From Pacificitalea sp040119125 (GTDB taxonomy: Bacteria; Pseudomonadota; Alphaproteobacteria; Rhodobacterales; Rhodobacteraceae): a stretch of 64,000 nucleotides of DNA. The notes under the pieces are model-generated. The model was not told the origin of the DNA. It saw nothing but the letters and a program-made list of their open reading frames with translations, and ran no database searches. Where the stretch lies: the NCBI GenBank assembly GCA_040119125.1, contig JBEDTR010000007.1:124001-188000 (forward strand). Reading direction: 5' to 3'. Positions 7,816 to 15,694 of this stretch are shown piece after piece. Position 1 is the first letter of the stretch; each line of letters begins with the position of its first letter. The position numbers and the translations under genes were made by a program.

Positions 7816-9027
7816 ATGACGGACGGCTCCGGGGATCGGTCGGCCGCGCCATTGCGCGCCGCTGACACTGACCCAAAAGGCAGTGATCTATCCAGCACGG
7901 CCCCCAACGGGACCGCGCCCGACGCGTCGCGTGGCGACGATCTCCCCCACGCCCTGCGTGGTAAGATCGTTATCTCCATCGACGCGATGGGCGGGGATAA
8001 AGGCCCGGCGCCGGTCATTCAGGGTATGGCAATGTCCGCCGCGAAGAATCCCGATATCGGGTTCATCGTGCACGGACCGCATGCGGAACTCGAACCGCTC
8101 ATCGCCCGGCGCAAACTGGGCGATCGTTGTGTTATACGCGATGCCGAAGGCGTCGTGACAATGGATGCGAAGCCCAGCCACGTGATGCGTCACGGCAAGG
8201 GCACCTCGATGTGGTCGGCCATCGAATCGGTCCGCGACAAGCAGGCCACCGTTGCGGTCAGCTGCGGCAATACCGGCGCGCTTATGGCCGTATCCATGAT
8301 CCGGCTGCGCCGTCTGCCCGGCGTCGCCCGCCCTGCCATTGCCTGCCTGTGGCCCTCGCGCAATCCCCAAGGGTTCAACGTGATGCTCGATGTCGGCGCC
8401 GATGTGCGCGCCGATGCCGAGGATTTGCTGCAATTCGCGATGATGGGCACCAGCTACGCGCGCAACGGGCTCGATATTGCCCGCCCCCGTGTCGGTCTGC
8501 TCAATGTCGGCACCGAAGAACACAAGGGCCGCGCCGAGCTGAAAGAAGCGCATGATCTGATCTCTCACGCCGCTGCCAGTTCCGATTTCGAATTTGTCGG
8601 CTTCGTCGAAGGTGGCGATATCCCGTCCGACCGGGTCGATGTGATCGTGACCGACGGCTTCACCGGCAATGTCGCGCTTAAGACCGGCGAGGGCACGGCC
8701 AAGCTTATCTCCGAACTGCTCCGCTCCGCGTTCAAGCATAGCCCGCTAAGCCGCATCGCCGCGCTTCTGGCACTGACCTCGCTGCGCCGCTTTTCCAAGC
8801 GGATCGACCCGCGTCGGGTCAATGGCGGGATCTTCCTCGGGCTCAACGGAACAGTGGTGAAATCCCACGGCTCCGCCGATGCCACCGGGGTGTCCGCCGC
8901 GATCAAGCTGGCGTTCCGTCTGGGTCAGATGGGCTTTGCCGACAGGCTGGCCGCGCGGGTTGCATCCGCGACAGCTGCGGGGCAGGATGCGCTCCACACC
9001 GCCGAAGAGAGCGATAAAAGCCAATGA
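7816..9027 (+). CDS. plsX: Phosphate acyltransferase PlsX
   Basis: 403 residues. PlsX makes acyl-phosphate from acyl-ACP and phosphate, the first step towards phosphatidic acid by the PlsX/PlsY route, at the cytoplasmic face of the membrane. 'ISIDAMGGDKGP' marks the family N-terminus but begins only at about residue 54, so this copy has an extra N-terminal stretch of about 50 residues that looks disordered. No in-frame ATG or GTG exists nearer the conserved start, so ATG 7816 is retained. 'VSCGNTGALMA' and 'DGFTGNVALKTGEGTAK' are further family motifs. The stop overlaps the fabH start (ATGA). Confidence 0.93.
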   Translation: MTDGSGDRSAAPLRAADTDPKGSDLSSTAPNGTAPDASRGDDLPHALRGKIVISIDAMGGDKGPAPVIQGMAMSAAKNPDIGFIVHGPHAELEPLIARRKLGDRCVIRDAEGVVTMDAKPSHVMRHGKGTSMWSAIESVRDKQATVAVSCGNTGALMAVSMIRLRRLPGVARPAIACLWPSRNPQGFNVMLDVGADVRADAEDLLQFAMMGTSYARNGLDIARPRVGLLNVGTEEHKGRAELKEAHDLISHAAASSDFEFVGFVEGGDIPSDRVDVIVTDGFTGNVALKTGEGTAKLISELLRSAFKHSPLSRIAALLALTSLRRFSKRIDPRRVNGGIFLGLNGTVVKSHGSADATGVSAAIKLAFRLGQMGFADRLAARVASATAAGQDALHTAEESDKSQ

Positions 9028-9995
9028 CAATACGCGCCACGGTTCGGGGCGTCGGGCATTACCTGCCTGACCGGGTGGTCCCCAATTCCGAATTCGAGGC
9101 GACGCTTGAAACCTCCGACGAGTGGATCCGCTCGCGCACGGGGATCGAACGCCGCCATTTCGCCGCGGAAGGCCAGACCACCTCCGATCTTGCCACCAAT
9201 GCCGCCCGCGCCGCGCTCGACGATGCGGGGCTGGAACCCGGCGATGTCGATGCGCTGATTGTCGCGACCTCGACCGCCGATTTCACATTTCCCTCCGTCG
9301 CCACCATGGTCCAGTCCAAACTGGGGATGACCACGGGCTTTGCCTTTGATGTGCAGGCCGTGTGCGCGGGCTTCGTCTACGCGCTGGCCAACGCCCATGC
9401 CTTGATCGTGTCGGGTCAGGCACGCCGGGTGATGGTCATCGGGGCGGAGACGTTTTCCCGCCTGCTCGACATGACCGACCGCGGCACTTGCGTGCTGTTC
9501 GGCGACGGCGCTGGCGCATTGCTGCTTGAGGCGGGCGAAGGCGACGGCACACCGCAGGATCGCGGCATCCTCGCCACCGACCTCAATTCCGACGGCACCT
9601 ATCGCGACATTCTCTATGTCGATGGCGGCGTGTCCACCGGCACCACCGGCGTTCTGCGCATGGAGGGCCGGGAAGTGTTCCGCCACGCGGTCGAGAAGCT
9701 CGCCGCCACCGCCCATACCGCGCTCGACAAGGCCGGGCTGACCTCCGATGACGTTGCGTGGATCGTGCCGCATCAGGCCAATCTGCGCATCATCAAGGCC
9801 ACCGCGCAGCGGATGGGCCTTGGCATGGACAAGGTGATTGTGACCGTTCAGGATCATGGCAACACCTCTGCCGCATCGATTCCCCTCGCCCTGTCGGTGG
9901 GCAAGGCTCAGGGCCGGATCAAGCGCGGCGATCTGGTCGTAACCGAGGCGATCGGCGGCGGGCTCGCGTGGGGATCGGTCGTTTTGCGCTGGTAA
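9024..9995 (+). CDS. fabH: Beta-ketoacyl-ACP synthase III
   Basis: 323 residues. FabH condenses acetyl-CoA with malonyl-ACP to start each fatty acid chain. The catalytic triad is readable: Cys114 in 'AVCAGF', His in 'VPHQANLRI' and Asn in 'DHGNTSAASIPLAL'. 'FGDGAGALLLE' is the glycine-rich loop. The 4-base overlap with plsX implies coupled translation, and ihfA follows after about 100 bases. Confidence 0.97.
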   Translation: MTIRATVRGVGHYLPDRVVPNSEFEATLETSDEWIRSRTGIERRHFAAEGQTTSDLATNAARAALDDAGLEPGDVDALIVATSTADFTFPSVATMVQSKLGMTTGFAFDVQAVCAGFVYALANAHALIVSGQARRVMVIGAETFSRLLDMTDRGTCVLFGDGAGALLLEAGEGDGTPQDRGILATDLNSDGTYRDILYVDGGVSTGTTGVLRMEGREVFRHAVEKLAATAHTALDKAGLTSDDVAWIVPHQANLRIIKATAQRMGLGMDKVIVTVQDHGNTSAASIPLALSVGKAQGRIKRGDLVVTEAIGGGLAWGSVVLRW

Positions 9996-10038
9996 CGGCG
10001 GAAAACACGGATCTGACGGGCTTTCCAAGCCATTGATA

Positions 10039-10067
10039 TTGACTCGGAATTTCAAAGGCACCTAACC
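10039..10067 (+). promoter_or_regulatory. Predicted promoter of ihfA
   Basis: TTGACT (10039-10044) and CTAACC (10062-10067) are separated by 17 bases, 28 bases ahead of the ihfA start codon. Position and spacing fit a sigma70-type promoter that would let ihfA be expressed independently of fabH. Confidence 0.5.
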
Positions 10068-10095
10068 TGCCCGCAAAGTTGACAGGGGGACGGGA

Positions 10096-10398
10096 ATGAC
10101 TGGCAAGACATTGACGCGTATGGATCTCAGCGAAGCGGTGTTCCGCGAAGTGGGTTTGAGCCGTAACGAATCCGCTCAGCTCGTCGAATCCGTGCTGGGC
10201 TATATGTCCGACGCATTGGTCGAGGGCGAGAGCGTCAAGATCTCCTCCTTCGGGACATTCTCGGTCCGCGACAAGGCCGCGCGCGTTGGCCGCAACCCCA
10301 AGACGGGCGAAGAAGTGCCGATCCATCCCCGGCGCGTTCTGACCTTCCGCCCCTCGCATCTGATGAAGGACCGGGTCGCCGCTGGCAACAAATCCTGA
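10096..10398 (+). CDS. ihfA: Integration host factor subunit alpha
   Basis: 100 residues of the HU/IHF fold. 'GRNPKTGEEVPIHPRRVLTFRPS' corresponds to the DNA-minor-groove arm with its intercalating Pro, and 'VKISSFGTFSVRDK' precedes it. Length and the N-terminal 'TLTRMDLSEAVFREVGLSRNE' fit the alpha subunit better than HU or IHF-beta. A 'GGGGGACGGGA' ribosome-binding region precedes ATG 10096. It lies between fabH and a MerR-like gene, a common rhodobacteral order. Confidence 0.95.
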   Translation: MTGKTLTRMDLSEAVFREVGLSRNESAQLVESVLGYMSDALVEGESVKISSFGTFSVRDKAARVGRNPKTGEEVPIHPRRVLTFRPSHLMKDRVAAGNKS

Positions 10399-10416
10399 CG
10401 ACCTGGATGATACCCT

Positions 10417-11643
10417 ATGCCCAAAGCCCCTGACGCCTTCCGGACGATCAGCGAAGTCGCCGACTGGCTCGAGGTTCAGACCCATGTGCTGCGCTTCTGG
10501 GAGACCAAGTTTCCGCAGGTCAAACCGCTGAAGCGCGCCGGTGGCCGTCGCTATTACCGTCCTGCCGACATGCTGTTGCTCGGCGGGATCAAACGGTTGC
10601 TCCATGATGACGGCATGACCATCAAGGGCGTGCAGAAGATGCTGCGCGAACGCGGCGTGCGCGAGGTGGCCGACCTGTCGCGCCCGCTGCGCACCGACGA
10701 GGAGGGCTACCTCACCGTCGCCCCCGCCGCCAACGCCCCCCGCGCGCCCCGCCCGCGCACCGTTCCGCCGATCGCCGTCCATGACGTCGCGCCTTCCGAG
10801 CCGACGCTTTCCGATGCCGTGCTTTCCGATACCGCAGCGGGCCAGCACGACGATACGAGCGCGCCGCATCCTGACGCGCCCTCGCCAACGACCTCGGACC
10901 CGGTGCCAGCCGAGGCCGCAGTGGCAGAAGTTTCGCCCGCTGCCGCAACGACTTCGCAGCCGATCTCCGATCCCGCCGCCACGGGGTTCGACGCACAGGC
11001 TCTTGCATCGCAGACCGGGCAGGAGGGCGATGCGCCAGCCTTTCCCGAGCCTTCCGACGCCGACGCCATCACACCCGCCACAGATAACAGCACCGCCGAA
11101 GCTCCATTCATCGACTTGGGCACTCTGGCCCGTCCCGGTGCCGCCGCGCCCGCCTTCGCGGACCCGTCCGAGCGACCGCTTTCCCCGCAGCCTGACCCCA
11201 GTTCGCAGGAGCGCGCCATGAGTGACCCCACCCCGCCCGAGGATCAACCTGGCCCCCAGGATCAATCTGGCTCCGACCCGGACCGCACGAACACGCCCTC
11301 TACCGATACGCCGCCAAAGCCCCATACCCCCGTCGGCGTCACCACCGATGGTCTCGCAGAACCCCGAGACAACCCGCTGCATGATCCCGCCGAGCCGGGC
11401 GCTGGCATCCGTGCCCCCCGCCCCTTCCGCCCCGGCGGCTATGGCATTGCCGACGGCGCGATCCAGTCGCCCCCCGCGCCGCAGCACGGCGGCACGACAG
11501 GCACGGACACCATGTCCGAGCCCGGCCCCCTCATCAGTCGCCAGCTTGCCCATAGCCTGCCCGGCGACGCCACCCGCGCGCGCCTGCGTCCCATCCACGA
11601 CGCACTCGTGGCGCTGCGTGAAAGAATGACGAAAAACCCGTGA
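10417..11643 (+). CDS. MerR-family HTH protein with long disordered C-terminal tail
   Basis: 408 residues. Residues 8-80 form a MerR-type winged helix ('TISEVADWLEVQTHVLRFWE', then 'GGRRYYRPADMLLLGGIK'). The usual dimerisation coiled coil and effector domain are absent; about 310 residues of Ala/Pro/Ser/Asp-rich low-complexity sequence follow instead. The extreme C-terminus ('RLRPIHDALVALRERM') looks helical and conserved. It starts 18 bases after ihfA, so the two are probably co-transcribed. Its regulated genes cannot be told from the sequence. Confidence 0.85.
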   Translation: MPKAPDAFRTISEVADWLEVQTHVLRFWETKFPQVKPLKRAGGRRYYRPADMLLLGGIKRLLHDDGMTIKGVQKMLRERGVREVADLSRPLRTDEEGYLTVAPAANAPRAPRPRTVPPIAVHDVAPSEPTLSDAVLSDTAAGQHDDTSAPHPDAPSPTTSDPVPAEAAVAEVSPAAATTSQPISDPAATGFDAQALASQTGQEGDAPAFPEPSDADAITPATDNSTAEAPFIDLGTLARPGAAAPAFADPSERPLSPQPDPSSQERAMSDPTPPEDQPGPQDQSGSDPDRTNTPSTDTPPKPHTPVGVTTDGLAEPRDNPLHDPAEPGAGIRAPRPFRPGGYGIADGAIQSPPAPQHGGTTGTDTMSEPGPLISRQLAHSLPGDATRARLRPIHDALVALRERMTKNP

Positions 11644-11689
11644 GATCGCCCTTGCCTCGGCCACGGAAATCGGTAGAACACCCCAACGT

Positions 11690-11766
11690 CGGGCTATGGC
11701 GCAGCCTGGTAGCGCGTCCGTCTGGGGGACGGAAGGTCGCAGGTTCGAGTCCTGCTAGCCCGACCA
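11690..11766 (+). tRNA. tRNA-Pro (anticodon GGG)
   Basis: A 77-base cloverleaf: 7-bp acceptor stem CGGGCTA/TAGCCCG, D arm with GCGC pairs, anticodon stem TCCGT/ACGGA with loop CTGGGGG (anticodon GGG), T arm GCAGG-TTCGAGT-CCTGC, discriminator A and encoded CCA. It follows the MerR-like gene by about 46 bases and has its own terminator. No direct repeat of its 3' end indicating an integrated element was noticed. Confidence 0.97.
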
Positions 11767-11773
11767 ACAAAAC

Positions 11774-11806
11774 CGCCCGCGTGCCCATCCGGGACGCGGG
11801 CGTTTT
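11774..11806 (+). terminator. Intrinsic terminator of tRNA-Pro
   Basis: CGCCCGCGT pairs perfectly with ACGCGGGCG around an 11-base loop and is followed by TTTT. It lies 8 bases beyond the tRNA CCA end. Confidence 0.9.
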
Positions 11807-11893
11807 GCTGTCTGCGCTCCCGCTCAGACGCGCCACGGCCTGGCCGGGCCCGGCGCAGCCCACCGACGCATAGGCAAAGGGAGGCCGCCGCAG

Positions 11894-12991
11894 ATGACCG
11901 ACACCCAGACCCTCCGGGGCGTTCTGCCCAGTCAGACCATCGCCGCAATGATCGACAGCGGCGCGATTGACGCGCAGCCCGCGATCACACCCGCGCAGAT
12001 CCAGCCCGCGAGCCTCGATTTGCGGCTCGGCACCCATGCATGGCGGGTCCGCGCCTCGTTCCTTGCCGGGAAAGGCCACCGGGTCGAAGACCGCCTCGAC
12101 GAATTCACCATGCATCGCATTGACCTGACCGAGCAGGGCGCCGTGCTGGAAAAAGGCTGCGTCTACCTTGTGCCGTTGATGGAGCATCTCTCCCTGCCGG
12201 AGGGCGTGCAGGCCGTCGCCAATGCCAAAAGCTCGACCGGCAGGCTCGATCTGCTGACCCGTCTGATCACCGATGGCGGCGTGGAATTCGACCGCATCGC
12301 CCCCGGCTATACCGGACCGCTTTATGCCGAGATCTGCCCGCGCAGCTTCTCCGTCCTCGTGCGCCCCGGCATGCGGTTGAACCAGATCCGGTTCCGTCAG
12401 GGGGACGCGGTGCTCAGCGACGACGCCCTACGCAGGCTGCACGCGCAAACGCCGCTGGTCTCCGGCACCGCGATGATCTCCCAAGGTCTTGGTTTTTCGG
12501 TCGATCTGCACCCCGCCGAAGGCGACCTCGTCGGCTGGCGCGCCAAGCCTCACACCCCGGTCATCGACCTCGACCGCATCGGCGCCTACGACCCGGCGGA
12601 GTTCTGGGAGCGTGTCACCTCCCGCAATGGGCGCATTATTCTGGACCCCGGCGCGTTCTACATCCTCGTCAGCCGCGAGGCCGTCACCATCCCGCCCGAT
12701 CACGCTGCCGAAATGGCGCCCTATCTGGCAATGGTGGGGGAGTTTCGCGTGCATTACGCGGGCTTCTTCGATCCCGGTTTCGGCCATGACGCGGCAGGCG
12801 GCGCAGGCTCTCGCGGGGTTCTGGAAGTCCGCTGCCATGAGGCCCCCTTCGTGCTGGAGCACGGCCAGATCGTCGGGCGGCTGGTCTATGAACGCATGAC
12901 CACGCCCCCGGACCAGCTATACGGTGTCGGCATCGCCTCCAATTACCAGGGCCAAGGCCTGAAGCTGTCCAAACACTTCCGCGCGGACTAA
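11894..12991 (+). CDS. dcd: 2'-deoxycytidine 5'-triphosphate deaminase, double-domain form
   Basis: 365 residues, about twice the single-domain Dcd length. The first half has 'QPASLDLRLGTHAWRV', 'VANAKSSTGRLDLLTRLITD' and 'GYTGPLYAEICPRSF', the dUTPase/Dcd-fold motifs with the catalytic Glu region. The second half repeats the fold in degenerate form. The enzyme deaminates dCTP to dUTP for dTTP synthesis. The double form is known in alphaproteobacteria. An 'AAGGGAGG' ribosome-binding site precedes ATG 11894. Confidence 0.9.
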   Translation: MTDTQTLRGVLPSQTIAAMIDSGAIDAQPAITPAQIQPASLDLRLGTHAWRVRASFLAGKGHRVEDRLDEFTMHRIDLTEQGAVLEKGCVYLVPLMEHLSLPEGVQAVANAKSSTGRLDLLTRLITDGGVEFDRIAPGYTGPLYAEICPRSFSVLVRPGMRLNQIRFRQGDAVLSDDALRRLHAQTPLVSGTAMISQGLGFSVDLHPAEGDLVGWRAKPHTPVIDLDRIGAYDPAEFWERVTSRNGRIILDPGAFYILVSREAVTIPPDHAAEMAPYLAMVGEFRVHYAGFFDPGFGHDAAGGAGSRGVLEVRCHEAPFVLEHGQIVGRLVYERMTTPPDQLYGVGIASNYQGQGLKLSKHFRAD

Positions 12992-13066
12992 GCGCTGCAG
13001 GAGGACTGCGCCCACCTCGGGGCGCCAAGGCTCGGTTTTCCGGCGATCAGCCCCCCAAAGCCGCGC

Positions 13067-13783
13067 TCAATCCTCGCCGTCATCCTCCGCAGCGTCAAAC
13101 ATCGCGCCCTGCCCTTCGTCCTCGTCCAGCGCTTCAGGCACGCCAAAGCCCGGACGCGGGCGGTTATCCAGCAGCCCGGCCTCCCGCAGCTCTTTCAGCC
13201 CCGGCAAATCGCGCGCGCTTTCCAGTCCGAAATGATCGAGGAAGCCCTGCGTCACCACATAGGTCACCGGGCGACCGGGCGTCATCCGACGGCGACCAAA
13301 GCGGATCCACTCCAGCTCCAACAGCTGATCCACCGTGCCCCGGCTGACCGAAACGCCGCGAATCTCTTCGATTTCGGCGCGGGTCACCGGCTGGTGATAG
13401 GCCACGATCGCCAGCGTCTCGATCGCCGCGCGCGACAACTTGCGCGTCTCGACCGTCTCGCGCTGCATCAGATGCGCCAGATCGGGCGCGGTGCGCAGCG
13501 CCCATGCCTCGCCCACCCGGACCAGCCGCACGCCACGTCCCTCATAGCGGCGCGACAGCAGCTCCAACGCCAGCTTCGCCTCTGCGCCATGGGGCATGCG
13601 GGCCTGCAACTCCGCGATTGTCACCGGCTCAGCCGTGGCAAACAGGATCGCCTCCACCATCCGCTCCTGCTCGGCCAGCGGCGGGGCCTCGAACAGCCCG
13701 GTGGGGTGGGGGCCGTCCTCCGCGTCGATCTCCATGGGGTCGTTTCTGTTGGCGGGATGCGGCGTGCGGGGGTCAGTCATCAT
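13067..13783 (-). CDS. scpB: Segregation and condensation protein B
   Basis: 238 residues. ScpB is the paired winged-helix subunit (kleisin-associated) of the SMC-ScpAB condensin. The core 'VEAILFATAEPVTIAELQARMP' and 'IVAYHQPVTRAEIEEIRGV' are diagnostic, flanked by acidic disordered ends. Its start overlaps the scpA end by 11 bases, so the two are coupled. The minus-strand run argS, SPOR protein, nagZ, scpA, scpB is a typical rhodobacteral order. Confidence 0.94.
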   Translation of the reverse strand: MMTDPRTPHPANRNDPMEIDAEDGPHPTGLFEAPPLAEQERMVEAILFATAEPVTIAELQARMPHGAEAKLALELLSRRYEGRGVRLVRVGEAWALRTAPDLAHLMQRETVETRKLSRAAIETLAIVAYHQPVTRAEIEEIRGVSVSRGTVDQLLELEWIRFGRRRMTPGRPVTYVVTQGFLDHFGLESARDLPGLKELREAGLLDNRPRPGFGVPEALDEDEGQGAMFDAAEDDGED

Positions 13784-14636
13784 CGGCCTCGTCAGTCATC
13801 TCGGCGCGGTCGGTCGCGATAGGCGCGCCGGGCCGCTGGTCGTCGTCATCATCACGCGCGGCGCGTATTTCGATCGGGGCAAAGCTTTCGTCTTGTCGAA
13901 TGGTGATCCGCCCCGCCTTCACCAGTTCCAGCGAGGCCGCAAATGTCGATGCCGTCGCCGAGCGCCGCTTCGCCGGATCGTCGCTCCACCCGTCAGGCAG
14001 ATAGCGCGTCAGCTCCGTCCAATCGCCCGCAAAGCCGATCATGCCGCGCAACCGCTCCAGCGCCTGCTCCATCGTGTAAAGCTTCTCCCGATCCATCACG
14101 AAGGGGCGGAAATCGTCCTTCGTCCGCACGCGGGCATAGGCGCGCATCAGGTCCATCAGATTGGCGCTATAGCGCACCACGCGCACCCGCTCGACGGTTT
14201 CAGGAACGCCACGCACAAAGAACTCGCGCCCCTTCTGATCCCGTGCCATCAACTCGGCGGCGCGTTCGCGCATCGCCTGCAACCGCTCCAGCTGGAACGC
14301 CAGATGCGCGGCAAGTTCCTCGCCCGAAGGCCCGTCGTCGCGCGGATCAGGCGGCAGCAGCAGCCGCGATTTCAGAAATGCCAGCCATGCCGCCATCACC
14401 AGATAATCGGCGGCCAACTCGATGCGCAGCGCCTTCGCGCGCTCGACAAAGCTCAGATATTGCCGCGCCAGTTGCAGGATCGAGATCCGTCGCAGGTCCA
14501 CCTTCTGCGTCCGCCCCAGCGTCAGCAACAGGTCGAGCGGGCCCTCAAAGCCCTCCACATCGATGATCAGCGCCTCGGCGGCCAGACGTTCGGCCACCTC
14601 ACCGGGATGAAGCGGCACCGGCTCGTTATCAGCCAT
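13773..14636 (-). CDS. scpA: Segregation and condensation protein A (kleisin)
   Basis: 287 residues. The N-terminal SMC-binding segment 'VEGFEGPLDLLLTLGR' and 'AADYLVMAAWLAFLKSRLLLP' are the family signatures; the C-terminal winged-helix part precedes an Asp-rich tail. ScpA bridges the SMC heads in chromosome condensation. It lies 50 bases after nagZ and overlaps scpB. Confidence 0.94.
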   Translation of the reverse strand: MADNEPVPLHPGEVAERLAAEALIIDVEGFEGPLDLLLTLGRTQKVDLRRISILQLARQYLSFVERAKALRIELAADYLVMAAWLAFLKSRLLLPPDPRDDGPSGEELAAHLAFQLERLQAMRERAAELMARDQKGREFFVRGVPETVERVRVVRYSANLMDLMRAYARVRTKDDFRPFVMDREKLYTMEQALERLRGMIGFAGDWTELTRYLPDGWSDDPAKRRSATASTFAASLELVKAGRITIRQDESFAPIEIRAARDDDDDQRPGAPIATDRAEMTDEADDD

Positions 14637-14686
14637 CTCGGCCTCGTTCGTTGGGGTCTTGCAGGCTCGGGCGGAGCGCGCGCGGC

Positions 14687-15694
14687 TTAGAGCACCGGCG
14701 CAGGCAGGGCGTCAAACTCCGCCGTGAGCGCCGCGATGTCAATGTCATCCGGGCGGCGCCGGGCGGCCACCGCCGCGTCAGCCCGGCGCAATGCCGCGCC
14801 CGTCAGCACGCCAGAGGCCTCTACCGTGGCCAGCATCTCCGGCATCTTGCCGTTGCAATGCAACACCACATCGCAGCCCGCCGCAATCGCGTCCGCAGAC
14901 CGCGCCGCGATCCCACCCGAAAGCGCCTCCATCGAAATATCGTCGCTCATCAGCAGCCCGTCGAACCCCAGCGCCTCGCGGATCACTGTGATTGCAGGGG
15001 CCGAGATTGTCGCCGGTAGGTCCGGGTCCAGCGCGGTGTAGACAATATGCGCGGTCATCGCCATCGGCAGGTCGCGCAGCGCGTGGAACGGCAGGAAATC
15101 CCGCGCATCCAGATCGGCCCGCGTGGCCTCGACCACCGGCAATTCCAGATGACTGTCGAGCCGCCCGCGCCCGTGACCGGGAATATGTTTCAACACCGGC
15201 AGCACGCCCCCCGCCAGCAACCCATCCGCCACCGCACGGCCCAGGTCGGCCACCGCGCTCGGCACGTCGCCGTAGCAGCGGTTGCGCAGGAAATCATGGG
15301 TCTCGTCATCGGCCACATCGACCATCGGCGCGCAATTGCCGTCGATCCCCAGCGCGCGCAACTCCGCCGCGATCAAGCGGTAGCGCAGATACATGCCCCG
15401 ACATGCGCTTGCATGGTCAGGCGCGGCGCGGATCTGGTCCAGCGGTGGCATCCACTCCCGGCCCAACGGGGGGCGCAGGCGCTGCACACGCCCACCTTCC
15501 TGATCGATCAGGATCACCGCCTCATGCCCGGCGGCCTCCCGCAACGCGGCACAAAGCGCGCGGATCTGGTCCGGCGTCTCAAGGTTACGCGAAAACAGGA
15601 TAAAGCCCCAAGGCCGCACGCGCGAAAACAGCGCGCGTTCCTCGGCGCTCAGAACCAGCCCGGCACAGCCCAAAATCGTCGCGGAATAGCTCAT
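14687..15694 (-). CDS. nagZ: Beta-N-acetylhexosaminidase NagZ (GH3)
   Basis: 335 residues from ATG 15694, whose A is also the last base of the preceding stop codon (TGATG). A longer frame to 15718 would run into the upstream gene. 'KHIPGHGRGRLDSHLELP' contains the GH3 NagZ His-containing catalytic loop and 'MSDDISMEAL' carries the Asp nucleophile. The enzyme removes GlcNAc from 1,6-anhydro-MurNAc peptides during cytoplasmic peptidoglycan recycling. Its neighbour is a SPOR-domain protein, giving the cluster a cell-wall theme. Confidence 0.93.
   Translation of the reverse strand: MSYSATILGCAGLVLSAEERALFSRVRPWGFILFSRNLETPDQIRALCAALREAAGHEAVILIDQEGGRVQRLRPPLGREWMPPLDQIRAAPDHASACRGMYLRYRLIAAELRALGIDGNCAPMVDVADDETHDFLRNRCYGDVPSAVADLGRAVADGLLAGGVLPVLKHIPGHGRGRLDSHLELPVVEATRADLDARDFLPFHALRDLPMAMTAHIVYTALDPDLPATISAPAITVIREALGFDGLLMSDDISMEALSGGIAARSADAIAAGCDVVLHCNGKMPEMLATVEASGVLTGAALRRADAAVAARRRPDDIDIAALTAEFDALPAPVL

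Noticed and set aside
11690..11766. tRNA-Pro as an integration site
   Set aside because: No integrase gene and no noticed repeat of the tRNA 3' end in the window; flanking genes are housekeeping.
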